Shown one piece after another: positions 1 through 6,296 of a DNA stretch of 11,527 nt. Source of the stretch: Rhodospirillales bacterium (GTDB lineage: Bacteria; Pseudomonadota; Alphaproteobacteria; Rhodospirillales_A; Casp-alpha2); the NCBI GenBank assembly GCA_016763915.1, contig JAESSX010000249.1:1-11527 (forward strand), read 5' to 3'. Below the pieces are notes generated by a model that worked only from the letters and a program-made list of their open reading frames with translations, was not told where the DNA came from and ran no database searches. Position 1 is the stretch's first letter. Every line of letters starts with the position of its first letter. The translations under genes and the position numbers were made by a program.

Positions 1-170
1 ATACCCTGGCGTGGTAGCCATCGACCCAGGCGATTTCATCGCCGTCCATCATGGCGCTGTCGATCAGCGCCCGGTCGATGGGGGCCAGCGTCAGGGTCTC
101 GAACGCCAGCAGGTTCTTGCCGCCGTCCGCAACGGGCCCGTCCGCCGTCACGCAGACCAGGTTTTCGATG
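1..170 (-). pseudogene. Out-of-frame C-terminal continuation of the Xaa-Pro aminopeptidase
   Basis: Read on the minus strand in the frame shifted by one base from the upstream ORF, positions 170 to 1 are open. They encode IENLVCVTADGPVADGG followed by KNLLAFETLTLAPIDRALID and then a tail running off the window. IENLV carries the missing second glutamate ligand. FETLTLAPIDRALID is the start of the conserved C-terminal extension (Peptidase_M24_C type) of XPNPEP1-like enzymes. Restoring one base between 170 and 171 (plus-strand GATGGGATACC read as GATGCGGATACC) rejoins both parts into a normal GIRIENLV. The coding quality downstream of the break is intact, so the lesion is either very recent or a base-call/assembly error. 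The true stop codon lies outside the window. Confidence 0.85.
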
Positions 171-1758
171 GGATACCGTAAGCCCCCGCCTCGTAGTATC
201 CGGGCTCGTTGGAAACCACCATGCCCGGTTCCAGGGCGACGCGGTTGGGAACCTTGGAAATGCGGTGCGGGCCTTCGTGCACGCCCAGGTAATGGCCGAC
301 CCCGTGGCCGGTGCCGTGTTCGAAATCCAGCCCCTCCGCCCACAACGCGCGGCGCGCCAGAATATCGAGCTGGCTGCCGGTGGTGCCTTTGGGAAAGCGA
401 ACGCTTGCGAGCGCGATATGGCCCTTCAGCACCAGCGTGAAATGGCGGCGCATGGCGTCGGTGGGGGCGCCGATGGCGACGGTGCGGGTGACGTCGGTGG
501 TGCCGTCCAGGTACTGCGCCCCGGAATCGACCAGATACAGCGTGCCGTCTTCTAGCGTGCGGTTGGTTTGCGGCCCGACCCGGTAATGGACGACGGCGCC
601 GTTGGGCCCGGCGCCGGAGATGGTGGGGAAACTCAGGCCCCGGAAATGGTCGTTGTCGCGGCGCAAGGACTCCAGCCTCTCGGCGGCGGACATCTCGGTC
701 ACCGTGCCGGCGCCCGCGGTTTCGGCCAGCCAGGCGAGAAACCGGGTCAGCGACGCGCCGTCGCGCCGATGGGCGGCGCGGATGCCGTCCAGCTGGACCG
801 GGTTTTTTTTCGCCTTCGGCAACTGGCACGGGTCGACGCCGGTGCGGACCGTTGCCCCGGCGGCTTCCAGACGTTGCAGCACCCACGCCGGGGCGGTTTC
901 CGGGTTCAGGCGGACGGCCTTGTTTTCCCCGGCCAGCGTGTCGAGGGCGGGGCCGAAGGCGTCGGGATCGAAACAGCGCACGTCGGCGCCCAGATGATCC
1001 CGGATTTCGGGCGATACCTTGCGGCGATCCACGAACAGGTCCACCCCGGCCTCGGCGTCGAGCACGGCGAAGGCCAGCGCCAGCGGCGTGAACGGCACGT
1101 CGCCGGCGCGAATATTGAGCAGCCAGGCAATGGAATCGGGCGCCGTCAAAACCGCCGCGTCGACCTTTTCCCCGGCCAGCCGGGCGGCCACCGCCCGGCG
1201 TTTATCGGCCGACGTCTCGCCGGCGAAGGCATCATCGTGGATGATGATGGGCGACAGCGGTGCCGCGGGCCGGTCGCGCCACACCGCGTCGACCGGATTG
1301 GCCTGAACCGGCGCCAGCACCGCGCCCGCTTTGTCACAGGCGGCCTGATAGCGGGTGATCTGCCCCGGCGTCATCAGCCACGGGTCGTATCCCAGCGTCG
1401 CCCCGGGGGACAGGTTTCCGGCGACCCAGTCCGTCGGCGGTCCGTCGGCCAGGGGGCAGTGCTCGAACAGAGGATGCGGGACTTCGGTCTCGGCCTGCAG
1501 GGTATAGCGCCCGTCGATGAAAACCGCCGCCTTGTCCGCCAGCACCACGGCCAGCCCGGCCGAGCCGGTGAAGCCGCATATCCAGGCCAGGCGTTCCGAG
1601 CGGGCGGCGACGTACTCGCCCTGGTGCTCGTCGGCGCGCGGCACGATGAACCCGTCCAGGCCGAGGCGCTGCAACTCGGCGCGCAGCGCGGCCACCCGCG
1701 CCGGAATCCCGTTACCTGTGGATTTAGGGTCCTGTCTGCCGTTCAGGGGAGGGGTCAT
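148..1758 (-). CDS. pepP: Xaa-Pro aminopeptidase (M24B, three-domain type), frameshifted near its 3' end
   Basis: Metallopeptidase that removes an N-terminal residue preceding proline; probably cytoplasmic, as no signal peptide is seen. The N-terminal half matches the two creatinase-like domains (FIVPRADEHQGEY and ICGFTGSAG near the start) and the C-terminal third is the M24 pita-bread fold. Numbered from the GTG at 1767, metal ligands are D414 (VDSGAQY), D425 (GTTDVTRT), the histidine of HGTGHGVG near 488 and E521 (SNEPGYY). This spacing fits human XPNPEP1. I prefer the ATG at 1758 because AAAGG lies 8 nt upstream; the GTG at 1767 is the alternative. The frame ends at a TGA at 148-150 after an aberrant tail (GIPSKTWSA), where the family has GIRIEN. 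One base is missing at 170/171, so the fifth ligand (Glu of IEN) is lost from this frame. The family is usually about 600 residues. The assignment is secure; whether the gene is functional is open. Confidence 0.9.
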   Translation of the reverse strand: MTPPLNGRQDPKSTGNGIPARVAALRAELQRLGLDGFIVPRADEHQGEYVAARSERLAWICGFTGSAGLAVVLADKAAVFIDGRYTLQAETEVPHPLFEHCPLADGPPTDWVAGNLSPGATLGYDPWLMTPGQITRYQAACDKAGAVLAPVQANPVDAVWRDRPAAPLSPIIIHDDAFAGETSADKRRAVAARLAGEKVDAAVLTAPDSIAWLLNIRAGDVPFTPLALAFAVLDAEAGVDLFVDRRKVSPEIRDHLGADVRCFDPDAFGPALDTLAGENKAVRLNPETAPAWVLQRLEAAGATVRTGVDPCQLPKAKKNPVQLDGIRAAHRRDGASLTRFLAWLAETAGAGTVTEMSAAERLESLRRDNDHFRGLSFPTISGAGPNGAVVHYRVGPQTNRTLEDGTLYLVDSGAQYLDGTTDVTRTVAIGAPTDAMRRHFTLVLKGHIALASVRFPKGTTGSQLDILARRALWAEGLDFEHGTGHGVGHYLGVHEGPHRISKVPNRVALEPGMVVSNEPGYYEAGAYGIPSKTWSA

Positions 1759-1833
1759 GGGGGGCACCTTTGTTTTCCGTCCCCTGTTTAACAGCCCATT
1801 GATCGGCTGTCATATGCCAACAACACGAAGCAG

Positions 1834-1850
1834 GGCTGAATTGTTCAGCC
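1834..1850. promoter_or_regulatory. Perfect 7-bp-arm inverted repeat, candidate operator or hairpin
   Basis: GGCTGAA-TTG-TTCAGCC is a perfect inverted repeat with 7-bp arms and a 3-base centre, placed about midway between the divergent starts. It is followed by neither a T-run nor an A-run, so it is unlikely to be a terminator. A dyad in a divergent promoter region is compatible with a repressor or activator site, but no regulator can be named. Confidence 0.35.
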
Positions 1851-1856
1851 AGCTAT

Positions 1857-1872
1857 GCATTTTGCGCAATGC
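1857..1872. promoter_or_regulatory. Second inverted repeat, GCATT-N6-AATGC
   Basis: GCATT-TTGCGC-AATGC is a perfect 5-bp-arm dyad just 6 bases after the first inverted repeat. Its centre overlaps the separate 8-base palindrome TTGCGCAA. Two adjacent dyads between divergent genes suggest protein binding, but 5-bp arms can occur by chance. Confidence 0.25.
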
Positions 1873-1974
1873 TGCGGTGCAACAATAGCGCTGCCCATAA
1901 GATCCGGACCGGGGTATTTTTACGGTGTTAAGGCCTCCGGCAAACGGCCGGCCGCCGCCGAAATTATTCGTACG

Positions 1975-1983
1975 AAGGAAGGG
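1975..1983 (+). promoter_or_regulatory. Ribosome binding site of the DUF1127 gene
   Basis: AAGGAAGGG lies just upstream of the ATG at 1988, with 8 bases between AAGGA and the start. This strong Shine-Dalgarno sequence sets the start at 1988 rather than at an earlier in-frame codon, which would have no such signal. Confidence 0.75.
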
Positions 1984-1987
1984 TATC

Positions 1988-2356
1988 ATGGGTAAGCAGA
2001 AATATATCGCCGCCCCCGTCATCGATTTCACCGCCAGCAGGGTTTATGAAAGCGATCCGCTCAGTGCCTCGGTGATCGTCCATTATATGCGTCAGGTGGT
2101 ATTGCTGAATTTCATCCGCATGGTCGCCCAGGATCTGTACCGGACTCTTCGTGGCTGGAGCAGCCGCAAGAATCTGTCGCGCGACCTCAACGCAATGCCC
2201 GATTACCTGCTCAGGGACATCGGTATCCACCGCGAGCAGATTCCGGCCCTCGTCGCCGGCGAACTGCAGCGCGGTTCCTTAAGCTTGAGCCCGACGGGAA
2301 ACCAGTCCGCCCCTGCCTTTTACAAAGACCAGGACGGGACGCCGCTGGCGGCCTGA
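1988..2356 (+). CDS. DUF1127 (YjiS-like) domain protein
   Basis: Small cytoplasmic protein of 122 residues with no signal peptide. Residues about 43-90 match the DUF1127 pattern: an amphipathic aromatic and basic stretch (LYRTLRGW, 50-57) followed by the hallmark MPDYLLRDIGIHREQI at 70-85. The N-terminal 40 residues and the C-terminal 30 polar residues are extensions beyond the usual short domain. In alphaproteobacteria, some DUF1127 proteins have been linked to RNA binding or turnover and to phosphate and carbon physiology; the role of this one is inferred only. It stands alone, divergent from the aminopeptidase, and is followed by a strong terminator, so it is a single-gene transcription unit. 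The start is fixed by AAGGAAGGG 8 bases upstream. The family assignment is firm; the function is not known. Confidence 0.88.
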   Translation: MGKQKYIAAPVIDFTASRVYESDPLSASVIVHYMRQVVLLNFIRMVAQDLYRTLRGWSSRKNLSRDLNAMPDYLLRDIGIHREQIPALVAGELQRGSLSLSPTGNQSAPAFYKDQDGTPLAA

Positions 2357-2437
2357 TCCGGCCCGGCGTCTAACCGGCGTCCATACGAAAGCTGCCGCCG
2401 CCGATGCCCGCTACGGCATCCCCGGTTGTGTGGAAAA

Positions 2438-2479
2438 AAACGGCGGTTTCCTCGGCATTTCCGAGGCGCCGTTTTTTTT
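2438..2479 (+). terminator. Intrinsic terminator after the DUF1127 gene
   Basis: The arms AAACGGCG and CGCCGTTT pair perfectly. An inner stem CCTCGG/CCGAGG closes a CATTT loop, with a 4-base bulge (GTTT) on the 5' side. The 3' arm runs into eight T residues at 2472-2479. The mirrored A-run at 2434-2440 means the structure could also stop transcription from the other strand. Confidence 0.88.
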
Positions 2480-2504
2480 GCCTTCAATGCCCAAAAATTA
2501 AGTG

Positions 2505-2510
2505 TACAAT
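2505..2510 (+). promoter_or_regulatory. Candidate -10 element for the beta-propeller gene
   Basis: TACAAT matches the sigma-70 -10 consensus at 5 of 6 positions and sits in an AT-rich stretch between the upstream terminator and the structured leader, where a promoter is expected. No good -35 is found at 16-18 bases upstream. The nearest TTG-containing hexamer (2478-2483) is 21 bases away, so the call is tentative. Confidence 0.35.
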
Positions 2511-2520
2511 AATACCCATA

Positions 2521-2575
2521 CCGGGAGCATAGGCACTGTGCCGCATGCTCCGGCTTTTCGGGGAGGTTTTTTTTT
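2521..2575 (+). promoter_or_regulatory. Structured 5' leader of the beta-propeller gene
   Basis: A strong hairpin forms from CCGGGAGCAT (2521-2530) and ATGCTCCGG (2545-2553), with one bulged G. Inside it GGCA/TGCC closes a CTG loop. The 3' arm of this hairpin, CTCC at 2548-2551, can instead pair with GGAG at 2562-2565, giving a short alternative stem directly before nine T residues (2567-2575). The two folds exclude each other, as in an attenuator. The second stem is only 4-5 bp, so this is a hypothesis. No known riboswitch class is recognised. Confidence 0.35.
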
Positions 2576-2594
2576 AAACAGGGAGTTATTGAAA

Positions 2595-3560
2595 ATGCAG
2601 AAATCAACGATGCGGATTTTCTTTTCCGCCGCCGTCGCCCTTGTCGTGTCCGGGGCGATATCCGGCAAAGCTCAAGCCGGCGAAATCTGGGTCACCAACA
2701 TGACGTCGGGCAATGTCCAGGTTTTCGATTCCGACAGCCGCCAGATCATCGCCACCATCGAGACCGGCAAGGGGGCCCACAACGTGGCCATAAGCCGCGA
2801 CGGGAAACGCGCCCTGATCAGCAACGTCGGCGCCCACACCGTCACCATCATCGACGCCGCCGCCAAGACGGTGATCGCCAACGTTGCCGCCGGCAAGAAG
2901 ACCCATGACGTGTCGATCTCGCCGGATGGAACCCGGGCCCTGGCCAGCAGCGTCGGCGACAGCGCCATCACCCTTATCGATATCGCCAAAGGCAAGGCCC
3001 TTTACACCAAGACGCTGGGCAAGAAGGCGATGATGTCGGTGTTCGCCAACGACAAAAAACACGCGTTCGTGGTCGATGCCGTGGGATTGAAGATTTTCAA
3101 GGTCGATTACAGCACCGGTTCGGTCAAAAAGTCGTTTCCCGGCGGCAAGGGCGGCATGGCCTTCATCCCGTCCATGGACTGGAAAAGCGCCTGGATCACC
3201 GCGCCCGGCGACAACAAAATCCTGAAACTTGATTTGGCCTCGGCCAAGATCACCGGGAAGATAAGCGTGTCCGACAGCCCGCACGGCCTGGTCCTCAGTT
3301 CCGATGGCTCGCGCGCCTTTGTCGTGCAGCGGGCCCTCGATTCCATCGCCATCGTCGATACCGCCCTGGGCAAGGTGGTCAAATCCGAATGGCTCGGCAC
3401 CAAACCCGACATGCTGGCCATCAGCCCGGACGGAAAAACCCTTTATGTGACCATCCGGGGCGAGGACAAGCTTATGCTGTTGTCGTCGTCCGATCTGAGC
3501 AAGATCGCCGTGATTAAAACCGACAAGCAGCCCCACGGCGTCGCCTATCGGGGCGGTTGA
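2595..3560 (+). CDS. Secreted YVTN/YncE-type beta-propeller protein
   Basis: A 321-residue protein made almost entirely of repeats of about 40 residues typical of the YVTN family. Recurrent units read H-N/D-V-x-I-S-x-DG-x-R-A, then a small-residue turn, then I-x-I-ID. Examples are HNVAISRDGKRALIS, HDVSISPDGTRALAS, HGLVLSSDGSRAFVV and DMLAISPDGKTLYVT. About seven blades can be counted. The N-terminal strand GEIWVTN and the C-terminal HGVAYRGG could close the ring. Residues 1-25 form a Sec signal peptide (basic start, hydrophobic core, cleavage after KAQA), so the protein is periplasmic or exported. The start at 2595 has GGGAG 9 bases upstream and puts the signal peptide at the N-terminus; a later ATG at 2610 is possible. 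It is monocistronic between two terminators. Such proteins bind partners or ligands; no catalytic residues or cofactor motif can be named, and no partner gene is adjacent. Confidence 0.87.
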   Translation: MQKSTMRIFFSAAVALVVSGAISGKAQAGEIWVTNMTSGNVQVFDSDSRQIIATIETGKGAHNVAISRDGKRALISNVGAHTVTIIDAAAKTVIANVAAGKKTHDVSISPDGTRALASSVGDSAITLIDIAKGKALYTKTLGKKAMMSVFANDKKHAFVVDAVGLKIFKVDYSTGSVKKSFPGGKGGMAFIPSMDWKSAWITAPGDNKILKLDLASAKITGKISVSDSPHGLVLSSDGSRAFVVQRALDSIAIVDTALGKVVKSEWLGTKPDMLAISPDGKTLYVTIRGEDKLMLLSSSDLSKIAVIKTDKQPHGVAYRGG

Positions 3561-3603
3561 CGGCGGCACGGGATAACACCACCCGTCCAACAAACAGGAA
3601 ACC

Positions 3604-3643
3604 GGCCGCTGCCTCATTTTTTCGGGGCAGCGGCCTTCTTTTT
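3604..3643 (+). terminator. Terminator between convergent genes, overlapping the lipoprotein 3' end
   Basis: GGCCGCTGCC (3604-3613) and GGCAGCGGCC (3626-3635) form a perfect 10-bp stem with a 12-base loop, followed by TTCTTTTT. It terminates the beta-propeller transcript 44 bases after its stop. The 3' arm and loop lie inside the last codons and stop of the convergent minus-strand lipoprotein gene (3614-3616 is its TGA). On the minus strand the hairpin is followed by only a weak T-rich stretch, so termination in that direction is less certain. Confidence 0.82.
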
Positions 3644-3958
3644 CGTGTAGCCGCGCAGCCGCATGCATTGCTCGAACATGCGCCGCTCATTCCGCCGGGC
3701 GTCAAAGCCGGCCATGTTGCGGCTGAGCGTGTTGTCGTCGGAAAAACCGGACGACCGGAAATCAGGCCCCTGCCGGCGCATCTGCTTTTCGGCTTCGCGC
3801 CGGGACTTGGCGCGGCAATCCCATTGGTCCCGGGTCCACTGCTGCTGGGTGGCGCCGGGTTTGACCCAGGCCACGGGGGCGGCGGCGCACGCGGCGGCCA
3901 GCAGCCCCAAAAGGAGGACTGCGCCCGAGGAACCCCAGGACCGGCGGCGCGCCCTCAT
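3614..3958 (-). CDS. Small lipoprotein with a non-lipid cysteine pair, coupled to the TlpA-like gene
   Basis: A 114-residue protein of unknown function. A basic N-terminus and hydrophobic stretch lead to the lipobox LAAAC with Cys24, so it should be lipid-anchored in the envelope. The mature part has the pattern W-V-K-P-G-A-T (31-37), then D-x-x-x-C48, and near the end F-E-Q-C98-M-x-x-x-G-Y. This WxKPGxT...C...CMxxxGY layout recurs in small proteobacterial lipoproteins of unknown role. The middle is very basic and the end is KKKAAAPKK. The start ATG at 3958 overlaps the TGA of the upstream TlpA-like gene (ATGA), so the two are translationally coupled. An in-frame start 48 bases further upstream would bury the lipobox and is less likely. 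Having two cysteines beside the anchored one suggests a disulfide, possibly handled by the thioredoxin next door (inference). Confidence 0.8.
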   Translation of the reverse strand: MRARRRSWGSSGAVLLLGLLAAACAAAPVAWVKPGATQQQWTRDQWDCRAKSRREAEKQMRRQGPDFRSSGFSDDNTLSRNMAGFDARRNERRMFEQCMRLRGYTKKKAAAPKK

Positions 3959-4551
3959 GGTTTCAGGCAGCGCCGCAAAAACGCCACCACATCCCCGGAA
4001 TCCCATTCCGAAATGCCCTGGACGCGGCCGATTTCACGGCCTTGGGCGTCGATCAGCAGCGTCGTCGGCAGGCCCCTGACTTTTGATCCCCGCAACACCT
4101 TGCCGTTACGGTCGATCAGGATATCCAGATTGCCGAGCTCGTTGATGCGGTAAAATTTTTCCACCAGCGTCGCGCCGGCCCGGTCTTCGGAAATGGTCAG
4201 AACCGCGATCCCGTCGGGCGCCAGAAGTTTATGCAACCGGTCCAGTTGCGGCATTTCCTTGACGCAGGGCGCGCACCAGGTGGCCCAGAAATTGAACACA
4301 ACACCCCGGCCCCGGTATTCGGCCAGCGTCCTCAAAGCGCCCTGGGCGTCGCCGAAGGGCGCTTGCGTAACCGGGCTGGGAGGGCTGGCGGCCAGATAAC
4401 CCTTGAACACCTGTTCGGCGCCGGCGCATTTTCCGGGTTCCGTTGCGGCCCAGGGTCGTGATAAGGAAACACCTGCCGCCAGCACGACCCCGAGTAAAAC
4501 AACGGCGGCATATCCTATGAACTGGGATCGGCGTTTCAACAGGCGTTTCAA
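3955..4551 (-). CDS. tlpA: TlpA-family thiol-disulfide oxidoreductase (thioredoxin fold)
   Basis: Membrane-anchored thioredoxin-like protein of 198 residues that probably reduces disulfides in periplasmic proteins, as TlpA/ResA proteins do, for instance during cytochrome c or oxidase maturation. After a basic start (KRLLKRR) one hydrophobic segment spans about residues 11-30 and serves as an uncleaved anchor. The thioredoxin domain begins near 65. It carries [18 protein letters not shown] with active-site Cys93 and Cys96, and the cis-proline loop GLPTT (P162). A further cysteine pair, C42 and C195, lies outside the active site. No ATG is available. The TTG at 4551 is chosen because AAGGAA lies 7 bases upstream and the length then fits the family. 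The gene is divergent from argH across only 36 bases and overlaps the following lipoprotein gene by ATGA. The family is certain; the exact substrate is not, so the symbol is indicative. Confidence 0.88.
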   Translation of the reverse strand: MKRLLKRRSQFIGYAAVVLLGVVLAAGVSLSRPWAATEPGKCAGAEQVFKGYLAASPPSPVTQAPFGDAQGALRTLAEYRGRGVVFNFWATWCAPCVKEMPQLDRLHKLLAPDGIAVLTISEDRAGATLVEKFYRINELGNLDILIDRNGKVLRGSKVRGLPTTLLIDAQGREIGRVQGISEWDSGDVVAFLRRCLKP

Positions 4552-4558
4552 GGTTTGG

Positions 4559-4564
4559 TTCCTT
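4559..4564 (-). promoter_or_regulatory. Ribosome binding site deciding the TTG start of the TlpA-like gene
   Basis: On the minus strand AAGGAA ends 7 bases before the TTG at 4551-4549. No ATG or GTG lies at a sensible place before the membrane segment, and the frame upstream of this point runs through the argH coding region. The signal therefore supports the unusual start codon. Confidence 0.65.
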
Positions 4565-4587
4565 ATCGCGTCTCGGTTAGGTTTAAG

Positions 4588-6021
4588 ATGATGACAAAGA
4601 CATCCAAAAAGTCCGGGTCCGCCACGGGCACGCAGGACCCAAGCGGCATCTGGGGCGGGCGGTTCGACGTCGGACCCGCGGATATCATGCAAGAGATCAA
4701 TGCCTCCATTGATTTCGACCGGCGCCTTTACGCCCAGGATATTGCCGCCTCGAAAGCCCATGCGGCGATGTTGGTCAGGACCGGCATCATATCCGAAGAC
4801 GACGGCGATGCCATCGCAAAGGGCCTGGGCACCATTGCCGATGAGATCGAAAGCGGCGATTTCGATTTCCAGCAAGCTTTGGAGGACATTCACATGAATG
4901 TCGAATCACGCCTCGGTGAACTGATCGGCGACGCCGCCGGACGGCTGCACACGGCCCGGTCGCGCAACGACCAGGTGGCGACCGACTTCAGGCTGTGGGT
5001 GCGCGACGCGCTGGACCGGCTGGACGGAGATCTGGAAACCCTGCAATCGGCGCTGATCGACCGGGCCGAAGAACACGCCGGGACCATGATGCCCGGCTTC
5101 ACCCATCTGCAAACGGCGCAGCCGGTGACCCTGGGCCATCATCTGCTGGCCTATGTGGAAATGCTGGGCCGGGACCGGGGCCGCGCGTCGGAATGCCGCA
5201 ATCGGATGAACGAAAGCCCGCTCGGCGCCGCCGCCCTGGCCGGGACGTCGTTTCCCATCGATCGGCATATGACCGCCGAGGCCCTGGGCTTCGACGCGCC
5301 GATGGCCAATTCCCTGGATGCCGTCTCGGACCGGGATTTCGTGCTCGAATACCTGTCCAATGCGGCCATCCTGGGTATCCACCTGTCCCGCCTGGCGGAA
5401 GAAATCGTTCTTTGGTGTTCGGTGCAGTTCGCCTATGCCCGGATGCCGGATGCCTATTCCACCGGCTCGTCGATCATGCCGCAGAAACGCAACCCCGACG
5501 CCGCCGAACTGGTGCGGGCCAAGGCGGGCGGCTTCATCGGCGCGCTCAACACGGTGCTGGTGATGATGAAAGGACTGCCCCTGGCCTACGGCAAGGACAT
5601 GCAGGAAGACAAGGTGCCGGTGTTTGCCGTCGCCGATACGCTGGCCTTGTGCCTGGCCGCCATGACCGGCATGGTCGAAGGCATGGACTTCAACACCGAG
5701 CGGACGCGGGGCGATGCCGGGTCCGGCCACGCCACGGCGACGGATCTCGCCGACTGGCTGGTCAAGACGCTGGACATGCCGTTCCGCGATGCCCATCACG
5801 TGACCGGGGCGCTGGTCAAGATGGCCGACGAGGCGGCCACCAGCCTCGACCAGTTGAGTTTGGAGGACATGCAATCGGTTGCCCCGGGCATCACCGAAGC
5901 GGTGTATGATGTGTTGCGGGTGGAAGACGCCCTCAACAGCCGCAACAGCTTCGGCGGCACCGCCCCTGATAGGGTGCAGGGCGCCGTTGCCGAGGCGAGA
6001 AAGAGGTTTTTGGACGGATGA
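4588..6021 (+). CDS. argH: Argininosuccinate lyase
   Basis: Catalyses the last step of arginine synthesis, splitting argininosuccinate into arginine and fumarate in the cytoplasm as a homotetramer. The 477-residue length is close to the family norm (about 460-470). It shows IWGGRF near residue 21, the HTARSRNDQ motif at 121-129, and [10 protein letters not shown] at 170-179 with the catalytic-base region His173. The fumarase/ASL signature [12 protein letters not shown] starts at 293, and its serine loop closes over the active site. A polar tail of about 18 residues precedes the conserved core. The start ATG at 4588 is followed directly by a second ATG; the upstream GTTTAAG is a weak Shine-Dalgarno. 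It opens the plus-strand operon, and its TGA overlaps the next start (ATGA). It is divergent from the TlpA-like gene, a placement that recurs in alphaproteobacteria as I recall. Confidence 0.97.
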   Translation: MMTKTSKKSGSATGTQDPSGIWGGRFDVGPADIMQEINASIDFDRRLYAQDIAASKAHAAMLVRTGIISEDDGDAIAKGLGTIADEIESGDFDFQQALEDIHMNVESRLGELIGDAAGRLHTARSRNDQVATDFRLWVRDALDRLDGDLETLQSALIDRAEEHAGTMMPGFTHLQTAQPVTLGHHLLAYVEMLGRDRGRASECRNRMNESPLGAAALAGTSFPIDRHMTAEALGFDAPMANSLDAVSDRDFVLEYLSNAAILGIHLSRLAEEIVLWCSVQFAYARMPDAYSTGSSIMPQKRNPDAAELVRAKAGGFIGALNTVLVMMKGLPLAYGKDMQEDKVPVFAVADTLALCLAAMTGMVEGMDFNTERTRGDAGSGHATATDLADWLVKTLDMPFRDAHHVTGALVKMADEAATSLDQLSLEDMQSVAPGITEAVYDVLRVEDALNSRNSFGGTAPDRVQGAVAEARKRFLDG

Positions 6022-6296
6022 CCATGGTTTCGATTTTATCCCACGCCGTGAAAGCCGGGGCCGTGAAGGCCGCGGCCGTCAGCGCCGCGGTCCTGATCGT
6101 CGCCGCCTGCGGCGTCAAATCGGCGCCGGCGGAGCCGCCCGGCAGCGGTTACCCGCACCAGTATCCGACCCCCGGCGAGAAGACGGAAATCGGCACCCCC
6201 CCGGCTGCGGGAGAAGACACACACGAGGGGACGGGAGCGCCGCGTTCGCCCCTGGGGTTTCCCCTGGAGTATCCGAACCGGCCTTCCTCTAAATAA
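6018..6296 (+). CDS. Short LptM-like lipoprotein between argH and lysA
   Basis: A 92-residue lipoprotein. A hydrophobic alanine/valine-rich signal sequence leads to LIVAAC with the lipidated Cys31, followed at once by [11 protein letters not shown], the short Gly-Lys/Pro-rich start seen in LptM (formerly YifL) proteins. The remaining 50 residues are proline-rich and probably unstructured ([26 protein letters not shown]). In E. coli LptM binds the LptD-LptE translocon and promotes correct LptD disulfide formation, and its gene sits beside dapF. Here the gene precedes lysA, also in the diaminopimelate-lysine branch. The start at 6018 overlaps the argH stop by ATGA; the ATG at 6024 is an alternative. 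The alanine-rich signal has locally repeated VKA units. The lipoprotein nature is clear; equivalence to LptM rests on the lipobox context and position. Confidence 0.8.
   Translation: MTMVSILSHAVKAGAVKAAAVSAAVLIVAACGVKSAPAEPPGSGYPHQYPTPGEKTEIGTPPAAGEDTHEGTGAPRSPLGFPLEYPNRPSSK

Larger units (their letters stand above)
1768..1987. other. Divergent intergenic region between aminopeptidase and DUF1127 gene
   Basis: These 220 bases separate two divergently transcribed genes and must hold both promoters and leaders. No good -35/-10 pair could be assigned by eye. The region is more AT-rich than its flanks between about 1805 and 1925. It contains two perfect inverted repeats (1834-1850 and 1857-1872) and a 10-base palindrome CGGCCGGCCG at 1945-1954 in the probable DUF1127 leader. 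No tRNA, small RNA or additional ORF is convincing here. Confidence 0.6.

Noticed and set aside
782..815. Run of eight T residues as a possible second frameshift site in the aminopeptidase
   Set aside because: The frame reads through correctly (LPKAKKNPVQLDGIRAAHRRDG), as in the family, so no lesion is present there.
568..1791. 407-codon open frame on the plus strand opposite the aminopeptidase
   Set aside because: Shadow of the real gene in GC-rich DNA. The translation is rich in Arg, Gly, Gln and Pro with no recognisable domain, while the minus strand carries clear M24 motifs.
2604..3668. 354-codon minus-strand frame opposite the beta-propeller gene
   Set aside because: Antisense shadow with Gly/Asp/His-rich composition. 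The plus strand has a signal peptide, ribosome binding site and YVTN repeats.
4552..4893. Upstream extension of the TlpA-like frame into argH to reach an in-frame start
   Set aside because: The added 114 residues are antisense to conserved argH codons and would bury the membrane anchor. The TTG at 4551 with AAGGAA fits better.
4906..5874. 322-codon minus-strand frame opposite argH
   Set aside because: Shadow frame; argH is unambiguous and the antisense product has no domain-like pattern.
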